The notes: generated by a model from the sequence alone, not told the origin. Counted from the first letter of the stretch, positions 19,824 through 29,769 are shown. The stretch is 41,666 bases of DNA from an uncultured Gammaproteobacteria bacterium (GCA_905479985.1 CAJQOM010000023.1:1-41666); one strand, 5' to 3'. Made by a program: numbers and translations.

Positions 19824-20438
19824 ATGAGAACACGTGTAAAAATTTGTGGTATCACACAGCGCCAAGATGCTGAATTTGCTGCTGAAATGGGTGCTGACGC
19901 GATTGGACTGGTGTTTTATGCACCGAGCCCAAGAGCCGTCACTGTTGCGCAAGCAAAGCAAGTTGTGGCTGGGTTATCACCGTTTGTCAGTATTGTGGCG
20001 TTATTTGTTGATGCGTCAGTGGCTGAGGTGGAAGCTTGTTTAGCGGCATTGCCTATTGATGTTTTACAGTTTCATGGTGATGAGAGCCCTGATTTTTGCG
20101 CGCAGTTTAATCGGCCTTATATGAAGGCGGTTAGGATGCGAGAAGAGACTAAGCTGATGGCGTTATCAGAACGGTATCATCATGCGTCGGCTTTGTTATT
20201 AGATAGTTATCAAACGGGTGTGCCAGGGGGAACGGGGCAGGTGTTTGATTGGTCTATGATTGAGGCAATTAAGCAACCGATTATCTTGGCAGGTGGATTG
20301 ACTGTTGATAATGTGGCGAGTGGAATACGACAAATAGGACCTTATGCTGTCGATGTCAGTGGTGGGGTTGAACAAGACAAAGGCATTAAAGATAAAACAA
20401 AGATAAGTGCTTTTATGCGAGAGGTAAATAATGGCTAA
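19824..20438 (+). CDS. trpF: Phosphoribosylanthranilate isomerase TrpF
   Basis: TrpF carries out the Amadori rearrangement of phosphoribosylanthranilate, the third step of tryptophan synthesis. The 204-aa (beta/alpha)8 protein has the catalytic cysteine in VKICGITQ (C8), [23 protein letters not shown] and the C-terminal phosphate loop [11 protein letters not shown], which holds the catalytic aspartate. It is not fused to TrpC as in enterobacteria. Its 3' end overlaps trpB by 8 bases. Confidence 0.97.
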   Translation: MRTRVKICGITQRQDAEFAAEMGADAIGLVFYAPSPRAVTVAQAKQVVAGLSPFVSIVALFVDASVAEVEACLAALPIDVLQFHGDESPDFCAQFNRPYMKAVRMREETKLMALSERYHHASALLLDSYQTGVPGGTGQVFDWSMIEAIKQPIILAGGLTVDNVASGIRQIGPYAVDVSGGVEQDKGIKDKTKISAFMREVNNG

Positions 20439-21651
20439 GCAGATGGATGAGAACTATTACGATAGATACCCTGATGATCGGGGGCATTTTGGACCCTATG
20501 GTGGCCGGTTTGTAGGTGAGACGTTAATGTCTGCGATTTATGCGTTGGAAGAAGCGTATAACTTATACAAAAATGACCCTAGCTTTCAAGCTGAAATGGA
20601 TCGGGACTTAGCGGAATTTGTTGGTCGACCATCGCCGATCTACTTTGCTGAGAATTGGACCCAACGTATGGGTGGTGCCAAGATTTATTTAAAGCGTGAA
20701 GATTTAAACCATACTGGCGCGCATAAAATCAATAATACGATTGGTCAGGCGTTATTGGCTAAACGGATGGGTAAAAAACGCATTATTGCCGAAACGGGCG
20801 CAGGTCAGCACGGTGTTGCCAGCGCAACTGTTGCTGCGCGCTTGGGTATGGAATGTGTCGTTTATATGGGCGCAGAGGATGTTAAGCGCCAAGCGCAGAA
20901 TGTTTATCGGATGAAATTATTAGGTGCTGAAGTTGTGCCGGTTGAATCAGGTTCGAAGACGCTTAAAGATGCCTTAAATGAAGCTTTACGTGACTGGGTC
21001 ACGAATGTTGATGAGACATTTTATATTATTGGTACGGTGGCTGGGCCGCATCCTTATCCTGCGATGGTACGTGATTTTCAAGCGGTTATTGGGCGTGAGG
21101 CGCGTCAGCAAATGCTCGATAATACTGGCAAATTGCCAGACGCTTTGGTGGCTTGTATCGGTGGTGGTTCAAATGCCATTGGTTTATTTCACCCGTTTAT
21201 TAATGATAAGTCAGTCGCTATGTATGGCGTTGAAGGCGCTGGTCATGGCATTGAAACGGGACAACATTCAGCGGCATTGTGTGCAGGTAGTGCGGGTGTC
21301 TTGCATGGTAACCGGACTTATTTGATCCAAGATGAACGTGGTCAAATTACTGAAACACATTCTATTTCTGCAGGTTTAGATTATCCGGGTGTTGGGCCTG
21401 AACATGCGTGGTTGAAGGATATAGGCCGAGCTAATTATGTCTCTGTGACCGATGATGAAGCATTACAAGCTTTCCATGATTTGACGCGTTCGGAAGGCAT
21501 TATTCCGGCGTTAGAGACCAGTCACGCATTGGCTTATGCCAGTAAATTAGCGGCGACGATGACAGCAGACGAGTCTATTTTGGTTAATTTGTCCGGTCGT
21601 GGTGATAAAGATATGCATACCGTGGCATCCTTAGCCGGTTTGAAAGTTTAA
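20431..21651 (+). CDS. trpB: Tryptophan synthase beta chain
   Basis: TrpB condenses indole with serine on pyridoxal phosphate. The 406-aa product has the PLP lysine in HTGAHKINN (K99), the EDLNHTG block, [11 protein letters not shown] with the conserved glutamate, and the phosphate-binding glycine run IGGGSNAIG. The C-terminal NLSGRGDKD is also conserved. The ATG lies inside the trpF end behind a GAGG ribosome site. It belongs to the standard TrpB1 type that complexes with TrpA, encoded just downstream. Confidence 0.97.
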   Translation: MAKQMDENYYDRYPDDRGHFGPYGGRFVGETLMSAIYALEEAYNLYKNDPSFQAEMDRDLAEFVGRPSPIYFAENWTQRMGGAKIYLKREDLNHTGAHKINNTIGQALLAKRMGKKRIIAETGAGQHGVASATVAARLGMECVVYMGAEDVKRQAQNVYRMKLLGAEVVPVESGSKTLKDALNEALRDWVTNVDETFYIIGTVAGPHPYPAMVRDFQAVIGREARQQMLDNTGKLPDALVACIGGGSNAIGLFHPFINDKSVAMYGVEGAGHGIETGQHSAALCAGSAGVLHGNRTYLIQDERGQITETHSISAGLDYPGVGPEHAWLKDIGRANYVSVTDDEALQAFHDLTRSEGIIPALETSHALAYASKLAATMTADESILVNLSGRGDKDMHTVASLAGLKV

Positions 21652-21670
21652 AGGGTTGGAAATAAAAAAG

Positions 21671-22489
21671 ATGAGTCGTATTAGTCAATGCTTTTCACAA
21701 TTAAAGGCCGATGGGCAAACTGCATTAATTCCCTATATTACAGCTGGTGATCCAGAGCCCTGGGTGACCGTGCCAGTAATGCATGCCATGGTTGAAGCGG
21801 GTGCGAATTTGTTGGAGCTAGGTGTTCCTTTTTCTGATCCGATGTCTGATGGGCCCGTTATTCAGAAAGCGTGCGAAAGGGCATTGAAGAATGATATGTC
21901 TCTTAAACATGTGATTGAGATGGTGGCGCAGTTTAGAGAGAAAGACAGTGAAACACCGATTATCCTTATGGGTTATGCCAACCCATTAGAAGCAATGGGC
22001 TATACGGCGTTTGCCGAGGCAGCACAAAAGGCCGGCGTTGATGGTGTATTGACGGTTGATATGCCACCAGAAGAGTCAGATACGTTTATGCCAACGATGG
22101 AAGCGCATGGCATAGATACCATCTTTTTAGTGTCGCCAACGACCACAGAAGCGAGAATGGCTAGAATTGCCAAGCATGCCAAAGGATTCATTTACTATGT
22201 GTCTATAAAAGGTGTGACAGGATCAGCGTCGATAGATGTGTCACAGTTAGCTGAGAAGCTGACTATGCTGAAACAATATACTGACTTACCGCTTGGGGTG
22301 GGCTTTGGGATTCGTGATGGCAAATCGGCAGCGGCTGTCTCTGATGTGGCCGATGCGGTTGTTGTTGGGAGCACGTTGGTAAACTGTATTGCCGAGCATG
22401 AACATAACTTAGAATCCTTGCCGGCAGCATTGGCTGGTTTGGTTGCAGAAATGCGGCATGCCATTAATGCGCGCGATATGGCAAAATAG
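21671..22489 (+). CDS. trpA: Tryptophan synthase alpha chain
   Basis: TrpA cleaves indole-3-glycerol phosphate and passes indole to TrpB. The ATG at 21671 is preferred over a TTG at 21656 because the product then starts as in other TrpA proteins (MSRISQCFSQLK). The 272-aa TIM barrel contains the catalytic glutamate and aspartate in ELGVPFSDPMSDGPVIQ, and the phosphate-binding GVGFGIRDG. It lies 19 bases after trpB, and accD follows 31 bases later. Confidence 0.96.
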   Translation: MSRISQCFSQLKADGQTALIPYITAGDPEPWVTVPVMHAMVEAGANLLELGVPFSDPMSDGPVIQKACERALKNDMSLKHVIEMVAQFREKDSETPIILMGYANPLEAMGYTAFAEAAQKAGVDGVLTVDMPPEESDTFMPTMEAHGIDTIFLVSPTTTEARMARIAKHAKGFIYYVSIKGVTGSASIDVSQLAEKLTMLKQYTDLPLGVGFGIRDGKSAAAVSDVADAVVVGSTLVNCIAEHEHNLESLPAALAGLVAEMRHAINARDMAK

Positions 22490-22520
22490 CCGGATATAAC
22501 ATTTTTATTAGGGTCACAAT

Positions 22521-23381
22521 ATGAGCTGGTTTGAGAAAATATTACCTTCAAAAATACGGACGACAGTACGTAGTCGCTCAGTTCCAGAGGGTGTTTGGTG
22601 TAAATGCCCCGCTTGTGACAGCGTATTGTATCGTGCTGAGTTTGAGCGCAATTTACACGTTTGTCCTAAATGTGATCATCATCAGCGTATTACGGCACGC
22701 GTTCGTCTCGAAAATTTCTTAGATGAAAATGAAGAAAGACAAGAGATCGCGATGGATGTGTTTCCTGTCGATACCTTAAAATTTAAAGACAGTAAAAAAT
22801 ATAAAGATCGGCTAACACAAGCACAAAAAGCAACAGGTGAAAATGATGCTTTGTTGGTGATGAGCGGTACGGTCAATGGTTTGCCATTAGTTGCTGTGTC
22901 TTTTGACTTTAGCTTTATGGCGGGTTCAATGGGCTCAGTTGTTGGTGAGAAGTTTGTCCGTGCGGCTAAGGTGGCATTAGAACAACGTGTGCCATTGGTC
23001 TGTTTTGCTGCCAGTGGCGGCGCCCGCATGCAAGAGGGCTTGTTTTCATTGATGCAGATGGCAAAAACCAGTGCCATCTTGGGGCAGTTAAGTAATGAAG
23101 GGCTACCTTTTGTTTCCGTATTGACTGATCCAACAATGGGTGGTGTGTCGGCTAGTTTAGCGATGTTAGGCGATATCAATATCGCAGAACCGAAGGCTTT
23201 GATTGGTTTTGCCGGCCCACGTGTTATCGAACAGACCGTGCGTGAAACATTGCCAGAAGGTTTTCAGCGTAGCGAGTTTTTACTCGAACATGGCGCTGTT
23301 GACATGATTGTCGATCGCCGCGATATGCGTGATCGTTTATCTAAAATGTTGTCAGTGCTGCAAAAGCGCGACGCAGCCTAA
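22521..23381 (+). CDS. accD: Acetyl-CoA carboxylase carboxyltransferase subunit beta
   Basis: AccD with AccA transfers the carboxyl group from biotin to acetyl-CoA, giving malonyl-CoA for fatty-acid synthesis. The 286-aa protein opens MSWFEKIL and has a zinc ribbon with C29, C32, C48 and C51 (CPAC ... CPKC). The carboxyltransferase domain follows with [33 protein letters not shown] and [11 protein letters not shown]. The trpA-accD-folC order is conserved in gammaproteobacteria; folC starts 11 bases after it. Confidence 0.97.
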   Translation: MSWFEKILPSKIRTTVRSRSVPEGVWCKCPACDSVLYRAEFERNLHVCPKCDHHQRITARVRLENFLDENEERQEIAMDVFPVDTLKFKDSKKYKDRLTQAQKATGENDALLVMSGTVNGLPLVAVSFDFSFMAGSMGSVVGEKFVRAAKVALEQRVPLVCFAASGGARMQEGLFSLMQMAKTSAILGQLSNEGLPFVSVLTDPTMGGVSASLAMLGDINIAEPKALIGFAGPRVIEQTVRETLPEGFQRSEFLLEHGAVDMIVDRRDMRDRLSKMLSVLQKRDAA

Positions 23382-23392
23382 TACGGCAAACA

Positions 23393-24658
23393 ATGCGATT
23401 TGATACCTTGCCAGAATGGCTGGCTTGGCAAGAAAATCTTCATTTTACCGAAGTTGATCCAGGACTTGAGCGGATAGGCCAAGTTTGGCAACGCTTAAAC
23501 TTAGTCGCGGCCCTGCCTTTTAAAGTGGTTACTGTTGCAGGGACTAACGGTAAAGGTTCGTCAGTTGCAATTCTAGATTCAATTTTGCGCGCGTCTGGCT
23601 ATAAGACTGGCACGTATACCTCTCCGCATTTATTACGCTATAACGAACGCATTATGGTGGCGGGGCAAGCCTGTGCAGATGAGGCCATCTGCCGTGCTTT
23701 TGAGCAGATTGATCAGGCTAGAGGTGATGTTTCTTTAACGTATTTTGAGTTTGCGACTTTAGCGGCTATTATTTTATTTTCTGAACGGCAAGTTGATATT
23801 GCAATATTAGAAGTCGGCATGGGCGGTCGCTTAGACGCTGTAAATTTGTTTGATACAGATATTGCCTTGATCACGCCGATTAGCCTTGATCATACCCAAT
23901 GGTTAGGGACAGATAGAGAAACCATTGCATTCGAGAAAGCGGGGGTTATTCGTGCTATTAAGCCGGTCGTGTGTTCCGAAGTACCAGCGCAGTCATTATT
24001 GTCTTACGCTGAACAGCTTGAGGCTCATGCCTTTATTGCAGGCCAAGACTTTCACTATCAAACTCAAGGGTCAGTTTGGAGCTGGTCTAATGGCGAACAA
24101 AACTGGGGTGGGCTTGTTCTGCCTGCTTTAGCCGGAAATTATCAGGTTCAAAATGCGGCGGCTGTTTTGCAGGTGGTGAGCTTGTTGATTGAGCAGGGTT
24201 TTGAGATTGAACCAATGCATATTAACCAAGGCTTAGCGGAAGTGACATTGGCTGGCCGATTCCAGGAAGTGGCAGGCCCAGTTACGCATTACTTTGATGT
24301 CACTCATAATGTGCAAGGTGCGATAAATCTTGCCAACTTATTGGCATCGACGCCTTGTGAAGGTCGAACGATTGCTGTTTTAGGGATGTTAAAAGACAAG
24401 AATGCGAGTGCGGTTGCTGAGCGGTTAAACGCGACGATTGATGCGTGGTATGTCGGCGGTTTGAGTGGCAACCGAGGACAAAGTGGTCCTGAACTGTCTA
24501 CACAGATTGAAAAGACAGTTTCTGATAAACCGGTTTATGTTTGCGATACGGTTGCTGATGCCTATATCAGCGCGAAGGCTAATGCTAAGCAAGGTGATCG
24601 GTTATTAATCTTTGGTTCATTCCACACCGTTGAGTCGGTGATGTTGTTATTGGCCTAA
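23393..24658 (+). CDS. folC: Bifunctional folylpolyglutamate synthase / dihydrofolate synthase
   Basis: FolC adds glutamate to dihydropteroate and further glutamates to folates. The 421-aa Mur-ligase-family protein has the ATP-binding loop VAGTNGKGSS near residue 48, TYTSPHLLRYNERI, the central-domain blocks EVGMGGRLDAVN and ITPISLDHTQWLG, and the C-terminal domain start DVTHN. It ends the long co-directional run from leuD; no terminator hairpin is visible in the 21 bases before the convergent ligase gene. Confidence 0.96.
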   Translation: MRFDTLPEWLAWQENLHFTEVDPGLERIGQVWQRLNLVAALPFKVVTVAGTNGKGSSVAILDSILRASGYKTGTYTSPHLLRYNERIMVAGQACADEAICRAFEQIDQARGDVSLTYFEFATLAAIILFSERQVDIAILEVGMGGRLDAVNLFDTDIALITPISLDHTQWLGTDRETIAFEKAGVIRAIKPVVCSEVPAQSLLSYAEQLEAHAFIAGQDFHYQTQGSVWSWSNGEQNWGGLVLPALAGNYQVQNAAAVLQVVSLLIEQGFEIEPMHINQGLAEVTLAGRFQEVAGPVTHYFDVTHNVQGAINLANLLASTPCEGRTIAVLGMLKDKNASAVAERLNATIDAWYVGGLSGNRGQSGPELSTQIEKTVSDKPVYVCDTVADAYISAKANAKQGDRLLIFGSFHTVESVMLLLA

Positions 24659-24679
24659 TGACTTCAATACCAGCCTGAT

Positions 24680-26488
24680 TTAGCTTTTTTGCTTTTTATT
24701 GTAGATGTGATCAATTTCTGCTTGATGATGGACTATGACTTTAGGCCGTTTTATTTTCATGGTGGGTGTCATTAAATCATTTTCTACTGTCCAAGGCGTT
24801 AGATGGACAGAGACCTGCCTGATCTTGGCATAGGCTGGGAAGGTCGATAGTGCTTGTCTTAGCTGTTTCGATATATAACTGTGTAGTAGTTTATCCGTCA
24901 AGCTGTTGGAATCTTGTTGATCAAGGCCCAGTGATTGGGCTAAATCAGGCCAGCTATCGGCGTTGAGTACAATGAGCGCGGCAAGGAATGATTGGCCTTC
25001 ACCTAACACCAGTACTTGTTCAAAAAGTGGGTTCATCAGGATAGCGGCTTCAATATCACCTGGCGGCACTTTTTCGCCATTGCTCATCACTAGAATATCT
25101 TTGATACGCCCCGTAATATAAACATGGCCTGTGTCACTGATGCGGGCTTGATCGCCAGTGTGAAGCCAGCCTTCGCTGTCAATGGTTTGCGACGTCGCTT
25201 CATCATTGTGCCAATAACCGAGCATGACGCCTGTTCCTTTGGCGAGGAGTTCATCATTGTCGCCAATTTTGACCGTGACACCGGGTATGACAGTACCGAC
25301 ACTACTTGGGAAGTTGTTCTCAGGTGTATTGACACTGATAACCGGGCTGGTTTCGGTTAAACCGTAACCTTGCAGTAGGCAAAAATCTAGGCCTATAAAT
25401 AATTCGGCGACGGTTTGTGGCAGAGCAGCACCACCGCTGAGAATAATGCGCATATTCCCACCTAAGCGTTGTTTTATTTTTGAAGCGACTAATTTGTTGA
25501 ATAGCGGCCAAAGTAGGAGCTTAGGGTGCCAGCTTTGTCGTTTCTGTTGGTATTCAAAGCGTTGCAAACCAGTGGCAACTGCCTTGTGAAAGAGTCGTTG
25601 TGCAAGGGGCGATTTTTCTTTAAGTTGGCTGTGAACACGCGTGTAAATACGCTCAAAAATACGGGGAACAGCAATCAATGCTGTTGGCTTAACTTGCAGC
25701 ATATCTTCCGCTAGTTGGGGGATGCCACGCGCGTAGGCGACTGTAGCACCGGCCATTATCGGTAAATAATAACCCGCAGTGCGTTCTAGGGTATGGGAGA
25801 GCGGTAAAAAAGACAGGAATATGTCACTGGGTAGGATATCAATACATTTGAGCCCGCCATAAGCGACTGAGAGCATATTTTGATGACTTAGCATCACACC
25901 TTTAGGTCGGCCAGTGGTACCAGAAGTATAAATAATAGAGGCCAAGTCGTGCGGTTGCCCCGGCGTGTTTTGTAATTCAGCGTTATCTGTACTCAACCAA
26001 TCATGAACATAGTTTGCAGGACCACCGAGTGGCGTTGATTCTTTGTTTTGTATTAAGACACGTGTTAATTCGTGTTCAGGTGTAATGGAAGGTTTAAGCC
26101 GTTGCCATTGTTTACTATTTTGTAAAAGCAGTACTTTGACGTTGGCATCGCGCAAAATATAAGCCACGTTATCGGGGCGATCGTCTGGATACAGGGGAAC
26201 AAGGGTTAGACCTAGCCCTAATGCTGCTTGATCAAAAATGACCCATTCAACGCAGTTACGTAAATTGATGGCGACCCGATCGCCTGGCTGTAGTTGCTCT
26301 TTGTTTAAGGCGGCTTGCCAACGGGCGACTTGTGTTGCAACTTCAGCCCAAGTGGTATCAAACCATTGTTTTGTGTCTGAGTTGTAGCTTCTATATGCCG
26401 TTTGATTTGGACTACGTTGGAGTCGTTCTGTGAACAAGCCGTATAAGGTACCGGCTTGTTCAGCTGAAATAACGTCTATTGTGGCCAT
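24680..26488 (-). CDS. Long-chain acyl-CoA ligase (AMP-forming, FadD15-like)
   Basis: The 602-aa protein is an ANL-superfamily adenylating enzyme. It shows the phosphate loop YTSGTTGRPKGV (about residue 190), LQGYGLTETSP (about 370), and the adenosine-binding and hinge segment GWLHTGDQARISDTGHVYITGRIKD near 440-465. The C-terminal catalytic lysine region reads TPTMKIKRPK. This layout suits the 600-aa long-chain acyl-CoA synthetases of the FadD15/FACS type rather than E. coli FadD. It follows fadL by 11 bases on the same strand. The two probably form a fatty-acid or hydrocarbon-product uptake and activation unit. The exact chain length is not readable. Confidence 0.88.
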   Translation of the reverse strand: MATIDVISAEQAGTLYGLFTERLQRSPNQTAYRSYNSDTKQWFDTTWAEVATQVARWQAALNKEQLQPGDRVAINLRNCVEWVIFDQAALGLGLTLVPLYPDDRPDNVAYILRDANVKVLLLQNSKQWQRLKPSITPEHELTRVLIQNKESTPLGGPANYVHDWLSTDNAELQNTPGQPHDLASIIYTSGTTGRPKGVMLSHQNMLSVAYGGLKCIDILPSDIFLSFLPLSHTLERTAGYYLPIMAGATVAYARGIPQLAEDMLQVKPTALIAVPRIFERIYTRVHSQLKEKSPLAQRLFHKAVATGLQRFEYQQKRQSWHPKLLLWPLFNKLVASKIKQRLGGNMRIILSGGAALPQTVAELFIGLDFCLLQGYGLTETSPVISVNTPENNFPSSVGTVIPGVTVKIGDNDELLAKGTGVMLGYWHNDEATSQTIDSEGWLHTGDQARISDTGHVYITGRIKDILVMSNGEKVPPGDIEAAILMNPLFEQVLVLGEGQSFLAALIVLNADSWPDLAQSLGLDQQDSNSLTDKLLHSYISKQLRQALSTFPAYAKIRQVSVHLTPWTVENDLMTPTMKIKRPKVIVHHQAEIDHIYNKKQKS

Positions 26489-26499
26489 AATTAATGTCG

Positions 26500-27819
26500 T
26501 TAATTAAAGAAGTAACGGGCTTGGATACTCAAGATATCAACACTGCCTTCGTATTCGCCAACTAAACGATGGTTTAAAGGTAAGTCGAGAGTCTCATCTA
26601 TTTTTGGGTCATCAATGAAAATATGGGTATAACCCGCATCTAGCGTGAGTCTATCTGATACTTTGTAACTGGCACCAATGGCAATCCATGTTCTGTCTTC
26701 ATCGGCGATACGCGCTGTTCTAAATTCATTAGAAACGGGCGTTTCATCATAAGCAATCCCGCCACGGAAGGTCCATTGGTGATTATGTTGGTAATCCAGA
26801 CCAATGGCATACCGCATTGAGTTATCCCACTGCTCTTGTTTGGTGCTATTTAATCTTGCGACATTATTTGACTTGATGGCAAGTTCTTCGAAGCGACTCC
26901 AGCGAGTCCAAGCTGCGTCGGCCATAATAGCGACTTGATCATTGAGTTTGTGGTGAATAGCAAGTGATGCAGATTCAGGTAAATCGACATTGCCTGAGAT
27001 ATTGCCATCAACGAAACCAAGAGCGCTTGCTACACCTTGGGCATTGGCTGGGACTCTAAATTTCCCATCACCTTTTAGATTATGAGAGATTTTTGAACGG
27101 TAGGCTAGGCCTAGGCGGGTTGCTTCTGTCGCTTGGTAAGTTAGGCCGAGGTTATAGCCGAAGCCCCAGTCATCAGCCGTTAGTTTAACTTGACCATCAT
27201 TACCTTGCACTGCGGCACATGCTGCAGGTACGCCAGCACAAATTGAACCAAAGTCGACGGCTTGACTCAATTCTAAGTCAATATATTGGACGCTGATGCC
27301 GAAGCCAACGGATAGTTTCTCGTTGGCTTTAAAGGCAAAGCTTGGGTTGATATTAATGGTTTTTAAGTCGGAACGAATAGCGTGGTAACGACCTTGCCAG
27401 GTATCTTTGTATTCTGTTACCAAGCCAAAGGGTGCTGTGACACCAATACCGGCGACCATACTGTCATTCAGTCGGTGGGCATAAAATAAATTGGGGACAA
27501 CTGCATCGTGGCCTGCATCGCTACCATCGTTACCTGATAACGGTGCACCGCCAACACCAGGTGCTGTCGTTGACCCCCCATCAGTAAAATCAGTTTGAGG
27601 CGAAATATAATGTAAACCAACTGCAAGTTCTGATTTGGAGAGGTTAGTTAAGCCTGCAGGGTTAAAGAAAATGGTGCTCGCATCATCTGCGACGGCTGCA
27701 CTACCTGCGAATGCACGTCCTAAGCCAGTGACACTTTGTTCTTGAATGGCAAAGCCAGATGCATAAGTTAAAGAACAGAAAGTTGTGCTTGCTAATACAA
27801 CAATGAGTTTTATTTTCAT
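26500..27819 (-). CDS. fadL: FadL/TodX-family outer-membrane transporter
   Basis: FadL proteins are 14-strand barrels that let hydrophobic compounds (fatty acids, aromatics) cross the outer membrane. The ATG at 27819 is preferred over GTG at 27828 because AGGTG lies 6 bases upstream and the product then begins with a signal peptide ending LTYA. The mature protein starts SGFAIQEQSVTGLGRAFAGSAA and holds the NPAG hatch motif in ASTIFFNPAGLTNL. It ends in an aromatic-rich last strand (ILSIQARYFFN). A two-cysteine loop at about residues 190-205 is present. It is the first gene of a pair with the acyl-CoA ligase. Confidence 0.92.
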   Translation of the reverse strand: MKIKLIVVLASTTFCSLTYASGFAIQEQSVTGLGRAFAGSAAVADDASTIFFNPAGLTNLSKSELAVGLHYISPQTDFTDGGSTTAPGVGGAPLSGNDGSDAGHDAVVPNLFYAHRLNDSMVAGIGVTAPFGLVTEYKDTWQGRYHAIRSDLKTININPSFAFKANEKLSVGFGISVQYIDLELSQAVDFGSICAGVPAACAAVQGNDGQVKLTADDWGFGYNLGLTYQATEATRLGLAYRSKISHNLKGDGKFRVPANAQGVASALGFVDGNISGNVDLPESASLAIHHKLNDQVAIMADAAWTRWSRFEELAIKSNNVARLNSTKQEQWDNSMRYAIGLDYQHNHQWTFRGGIAYDETPVSNEFRTARIADEDRTWIAIGASYKVSDRLTLDAGYTHIFIDDPKIDETLDLPLNHRLVGEYEGSVDILSIQARYFFN

Positions 27820-27904
27820 ATGGTTCACCTAGTATTTAATCTGAGTTTTATTTTTTATGTCAAAATAACTCACTTGAGGAATTGGTGCAAGTATTATCGC
27901 TAAT

Positions 27905-28588
27905 TTATTGACGTTTATACAATAAATCCCAAACTCCGTGGCCTAATTTGTGACCCCGTTGTTCAAATTTTGTTAAAGGTCGATAATCTGGCCGTGGAAT
28001 ATAATCGTGTTCAGCACAGTTTTGAAAGTCGGTATTTTCAGAGACATCTTCTAACATTTGTTCGGCATAGTGTTGCCAATCTGTTGCCATATGGAGATGG
28101 CCATTTGGTTTGATCTTTTGGGCGAGGAGTTTGACAAATTCTGGCTGAATGATACGGCGTTTATGGTGGCGCTTCTTGTGCCATGGATCGGGAAAATAGA
28201 GTTGGAGCCGAGCGAGACTATTATCGGTAATACGATGCTTGAGTAGCTCGACAGCATCGGTACAGGCAACACGTAAGTTACTGAGTTGCTCTTGTTCTAT
28301 TAAATTGAGAAGTTGGCCGACGCCGGGACGGTGAACTTCAATGCCAAGGAAGTCATGTTCAGGTTGGTTTTTTGCCATTTCTGCAAGCGAAGCGCCGTTG
28401 CCAAAACCAATTTCGATGACTTTGGGTGCTTTTCTATTAAACAGTTTGTCCAAATCAATAACGGTTTTTGCATCGTCAAGGGCATATTTCGGCCAAAGCT
28501 CATCGATGGCGCGTTGCTGCCCTGGTGTCAGGCGTCCTTCGCGTTTAACAAAGCTTCGAATGGTGCGGTGTTTTTTTTGTTCTGTCAT
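27905..28588 (-). CDS. trmB: tRNA (guanine-N7-)-methyltransferase TrmB
   Basis: TrmB makes m7G46 in the variable loop of tRNAs. The 227-aa product starting at the ATG at 28588 (MTEQKKHRTIRSF) has the SAM-binding IEIGFGNGASLAEMA, FLGIEVHRPGVG, the catalytic LYFPDPWHKKRHHKRR block and a TKFEQRGHKLGHGV C-terminus. An in-frame start 25 codons upstream (28663) would add a non-conserved segment and is not preferred. Its promoter must lie in the 95 bases shared with the divergent permease gene, which contain a perfect palindrome. Confidence 0.95.
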   Translation of the reverse strand: MTEQKKHRTIRSFVKREGRLTPGQQRAIDELWPKYALDDAKTVIDLDKLFNRKAPKVIEIGFGNGASLAEMAKNQPEHDFLGIEVHRPGVGQLLNLIEQEQLSNLRVACTDAVELLKHRITDNSLARLQLYFPDPWHKKRHHKRRIIQPEFVKLLAQKIKPNGHLHMATDWQHYAEQMLEDVSENTDFQNCAEHDYIPRPDYRPLTKFEQRGHKLGHGVWDLLYKRQ

Positions 28589-28632
28589 AAGTTTTAGCGT
28601 TATCGTTATATATGTTAAGTGCAATGTTAAAG

Positions 28633-28646
28633 CGTGGTTAACCACG
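28633..28646. promoter_or_regulatory. 14-bp perfect palindrome between trmB and the permease gene
   Basis: CGTGGTTAACCACG is perfectly symmetric. It lies directly before a -10-like TACAAT (28647-28652) reading toward the permease gene and would fill the spacer between that -10 and a weak -35 (ATGTTA, 28624-28629). A protein bound there would block or remodel the promoter. No regulator gene adjoins it. Confidence 0.5.
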
Positions 28647-28683
28647 TACAATAGATCATACATTATTAAATTAAGTGGTTTTT

Positions 28684-29769
28684 ATGTCATCTTGTTGTCC
28701 ACCACCTGAGCCTGTTGAACCTTCGGGTTGTTGTGGCTCGGAACCAACCAAAAAATCTCGCCCTGATATTCTACTTTGGTCGACATTGATTTTAGTGTCT
28801 TTCGGTTATGTCGTTGATTTGCTGTTGTCGAGTCAACTGACATCATTGTCAGCTGTTGTAGGGCAGTTGTTTTCTTCGATTCGCGAGATTATGGATAGCA
28901 TGTGGATTGGGCTTGGTTTGGGCATGTTATTTGTTGGTCTGCTGGGTCGTGTTCCAAGAGAGTTTGTGACGTCTTTATTGGGTAAAGGTGACAGCTTTAT
29001 TGGGATTTTACGTGCGACAGCTGCCGGCGTATTACTAGATCTCTGCAGCCACGGCATTTTATTGGTTGCTATGCGCTTATACCAACGTGGAGCGAGTTTA
29101 GGGCAAGTGATGGCTTTTTTGATTGCCAGCCCGTGGAATTCTTTGTCATTAACAGTGATTTTAATTGCGTTGATTGGCTGGCAATGGACTTTGCTCTTTA
29201 TCGCATGTTCGATGTTTATTGGTATTGTCAGCGGCCTGATCTTTAATAGCCTGGTCAAGAACGCTAAGTTACCAGAGAACCCAAATACGATTGAGGTAAC
29301 AGATTTCCGTGCATGGCCTGAAGCAAAGAAACAATTGAAGGCGGCTTCATTTGACCTAAGTTGGTTGAAAACGATGTTATGGGAAGGGATTAAGGATTCT
29401 CGTATGATTGTACGCTGGCTGTTATTAGGCGTGCTGTTGGCAGCGGCGATTCGTACTTTCGTACCTGTAGACAGTTTTCAAACCTATTTCGGTGCAACAA
29501 TGGCGGGTTTAGGTCTGACTATATTAGTAGCGACGATTATGGAAATTTGTTCTGAAGGGTCAACGCCTATCGCGGCAGATTTGGTGACGCGTGCTTATGC
29601 GCCGGGTAATGGTTTTGCTTTTCTGATGACGGGTGTAGCGACAGATTACACTGAAATTATGTCTTTAAAAGAAACAACAGGCTCATGGAAGGTCGCGCTA
29701 TTTTTACCCTTAATTACCGTGCCACAAGTGGTTTTATTTTCTTGGGTGATGAATCTCGCCGGAGGCTGA
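28684..29769 (+). CDS. YraQ/DUF318 (SO_0444-like) permease, putative metal efflux
   Basis: The 361-aa protein has about eight membrane helices in two repeats. Both halves carry the family loops, DLCSHGILLVAMRLYQRGAS and EICSEGSTPIAADLVTRAYAPG, each with a conserved cysteine. Members related to Shewanella SO_0444 are described as Cu/Zn efflux transporters; other members handle arsenic compounds, so the substrate is uncertain. The N-terminus carries four cysteines in two CC pairs (C4-C5 and C15-C16) among prolines, a likely metal-handling tail. The ATG at 28684 is chosen over a GTG at 28675. Its upstream region holds the 28633-28646 palindrome. Confidence 0.8.
   Translation: MSSCCPPPEPVEPSGCCGSEPTKKSRPDILLWSTLILVSFGYVVDLLLSSQLTSLSAVVGQLFSSIREIMDSMWIGLGLGMLFVGLLGRVPREFVTSLLGKGDSFIGILRATAAGVLLDLCSHGILLVAMRLYQRGASLGQVMAFLIASPWNSLSLTVILIALIGWQWTLLFIACSMFIGIVSGLIFNSLVKNAKLPENPNTIEVTDFRAWPEAKKQLKAASFDLSWLKTMLWEGIKDSRMIVRWLLLGVLLAAAIRTFVPVDSFQTYFGATMAGLGLTILVATIMEICSEGSTPIAADLVTRAYAPGNGFAFLMTGVATDYTEIMSLKETTGSWKVALFLPLITVPQVVLFSWVMNLAGG

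Noticed and set aside
22195-23179. Two minus-strand open frames of 118 and 165 codons over trpA-accD
   Set aside because: Both lie fully opposite well-conserved genes, have no ribosome site worth noting and resemble no family.
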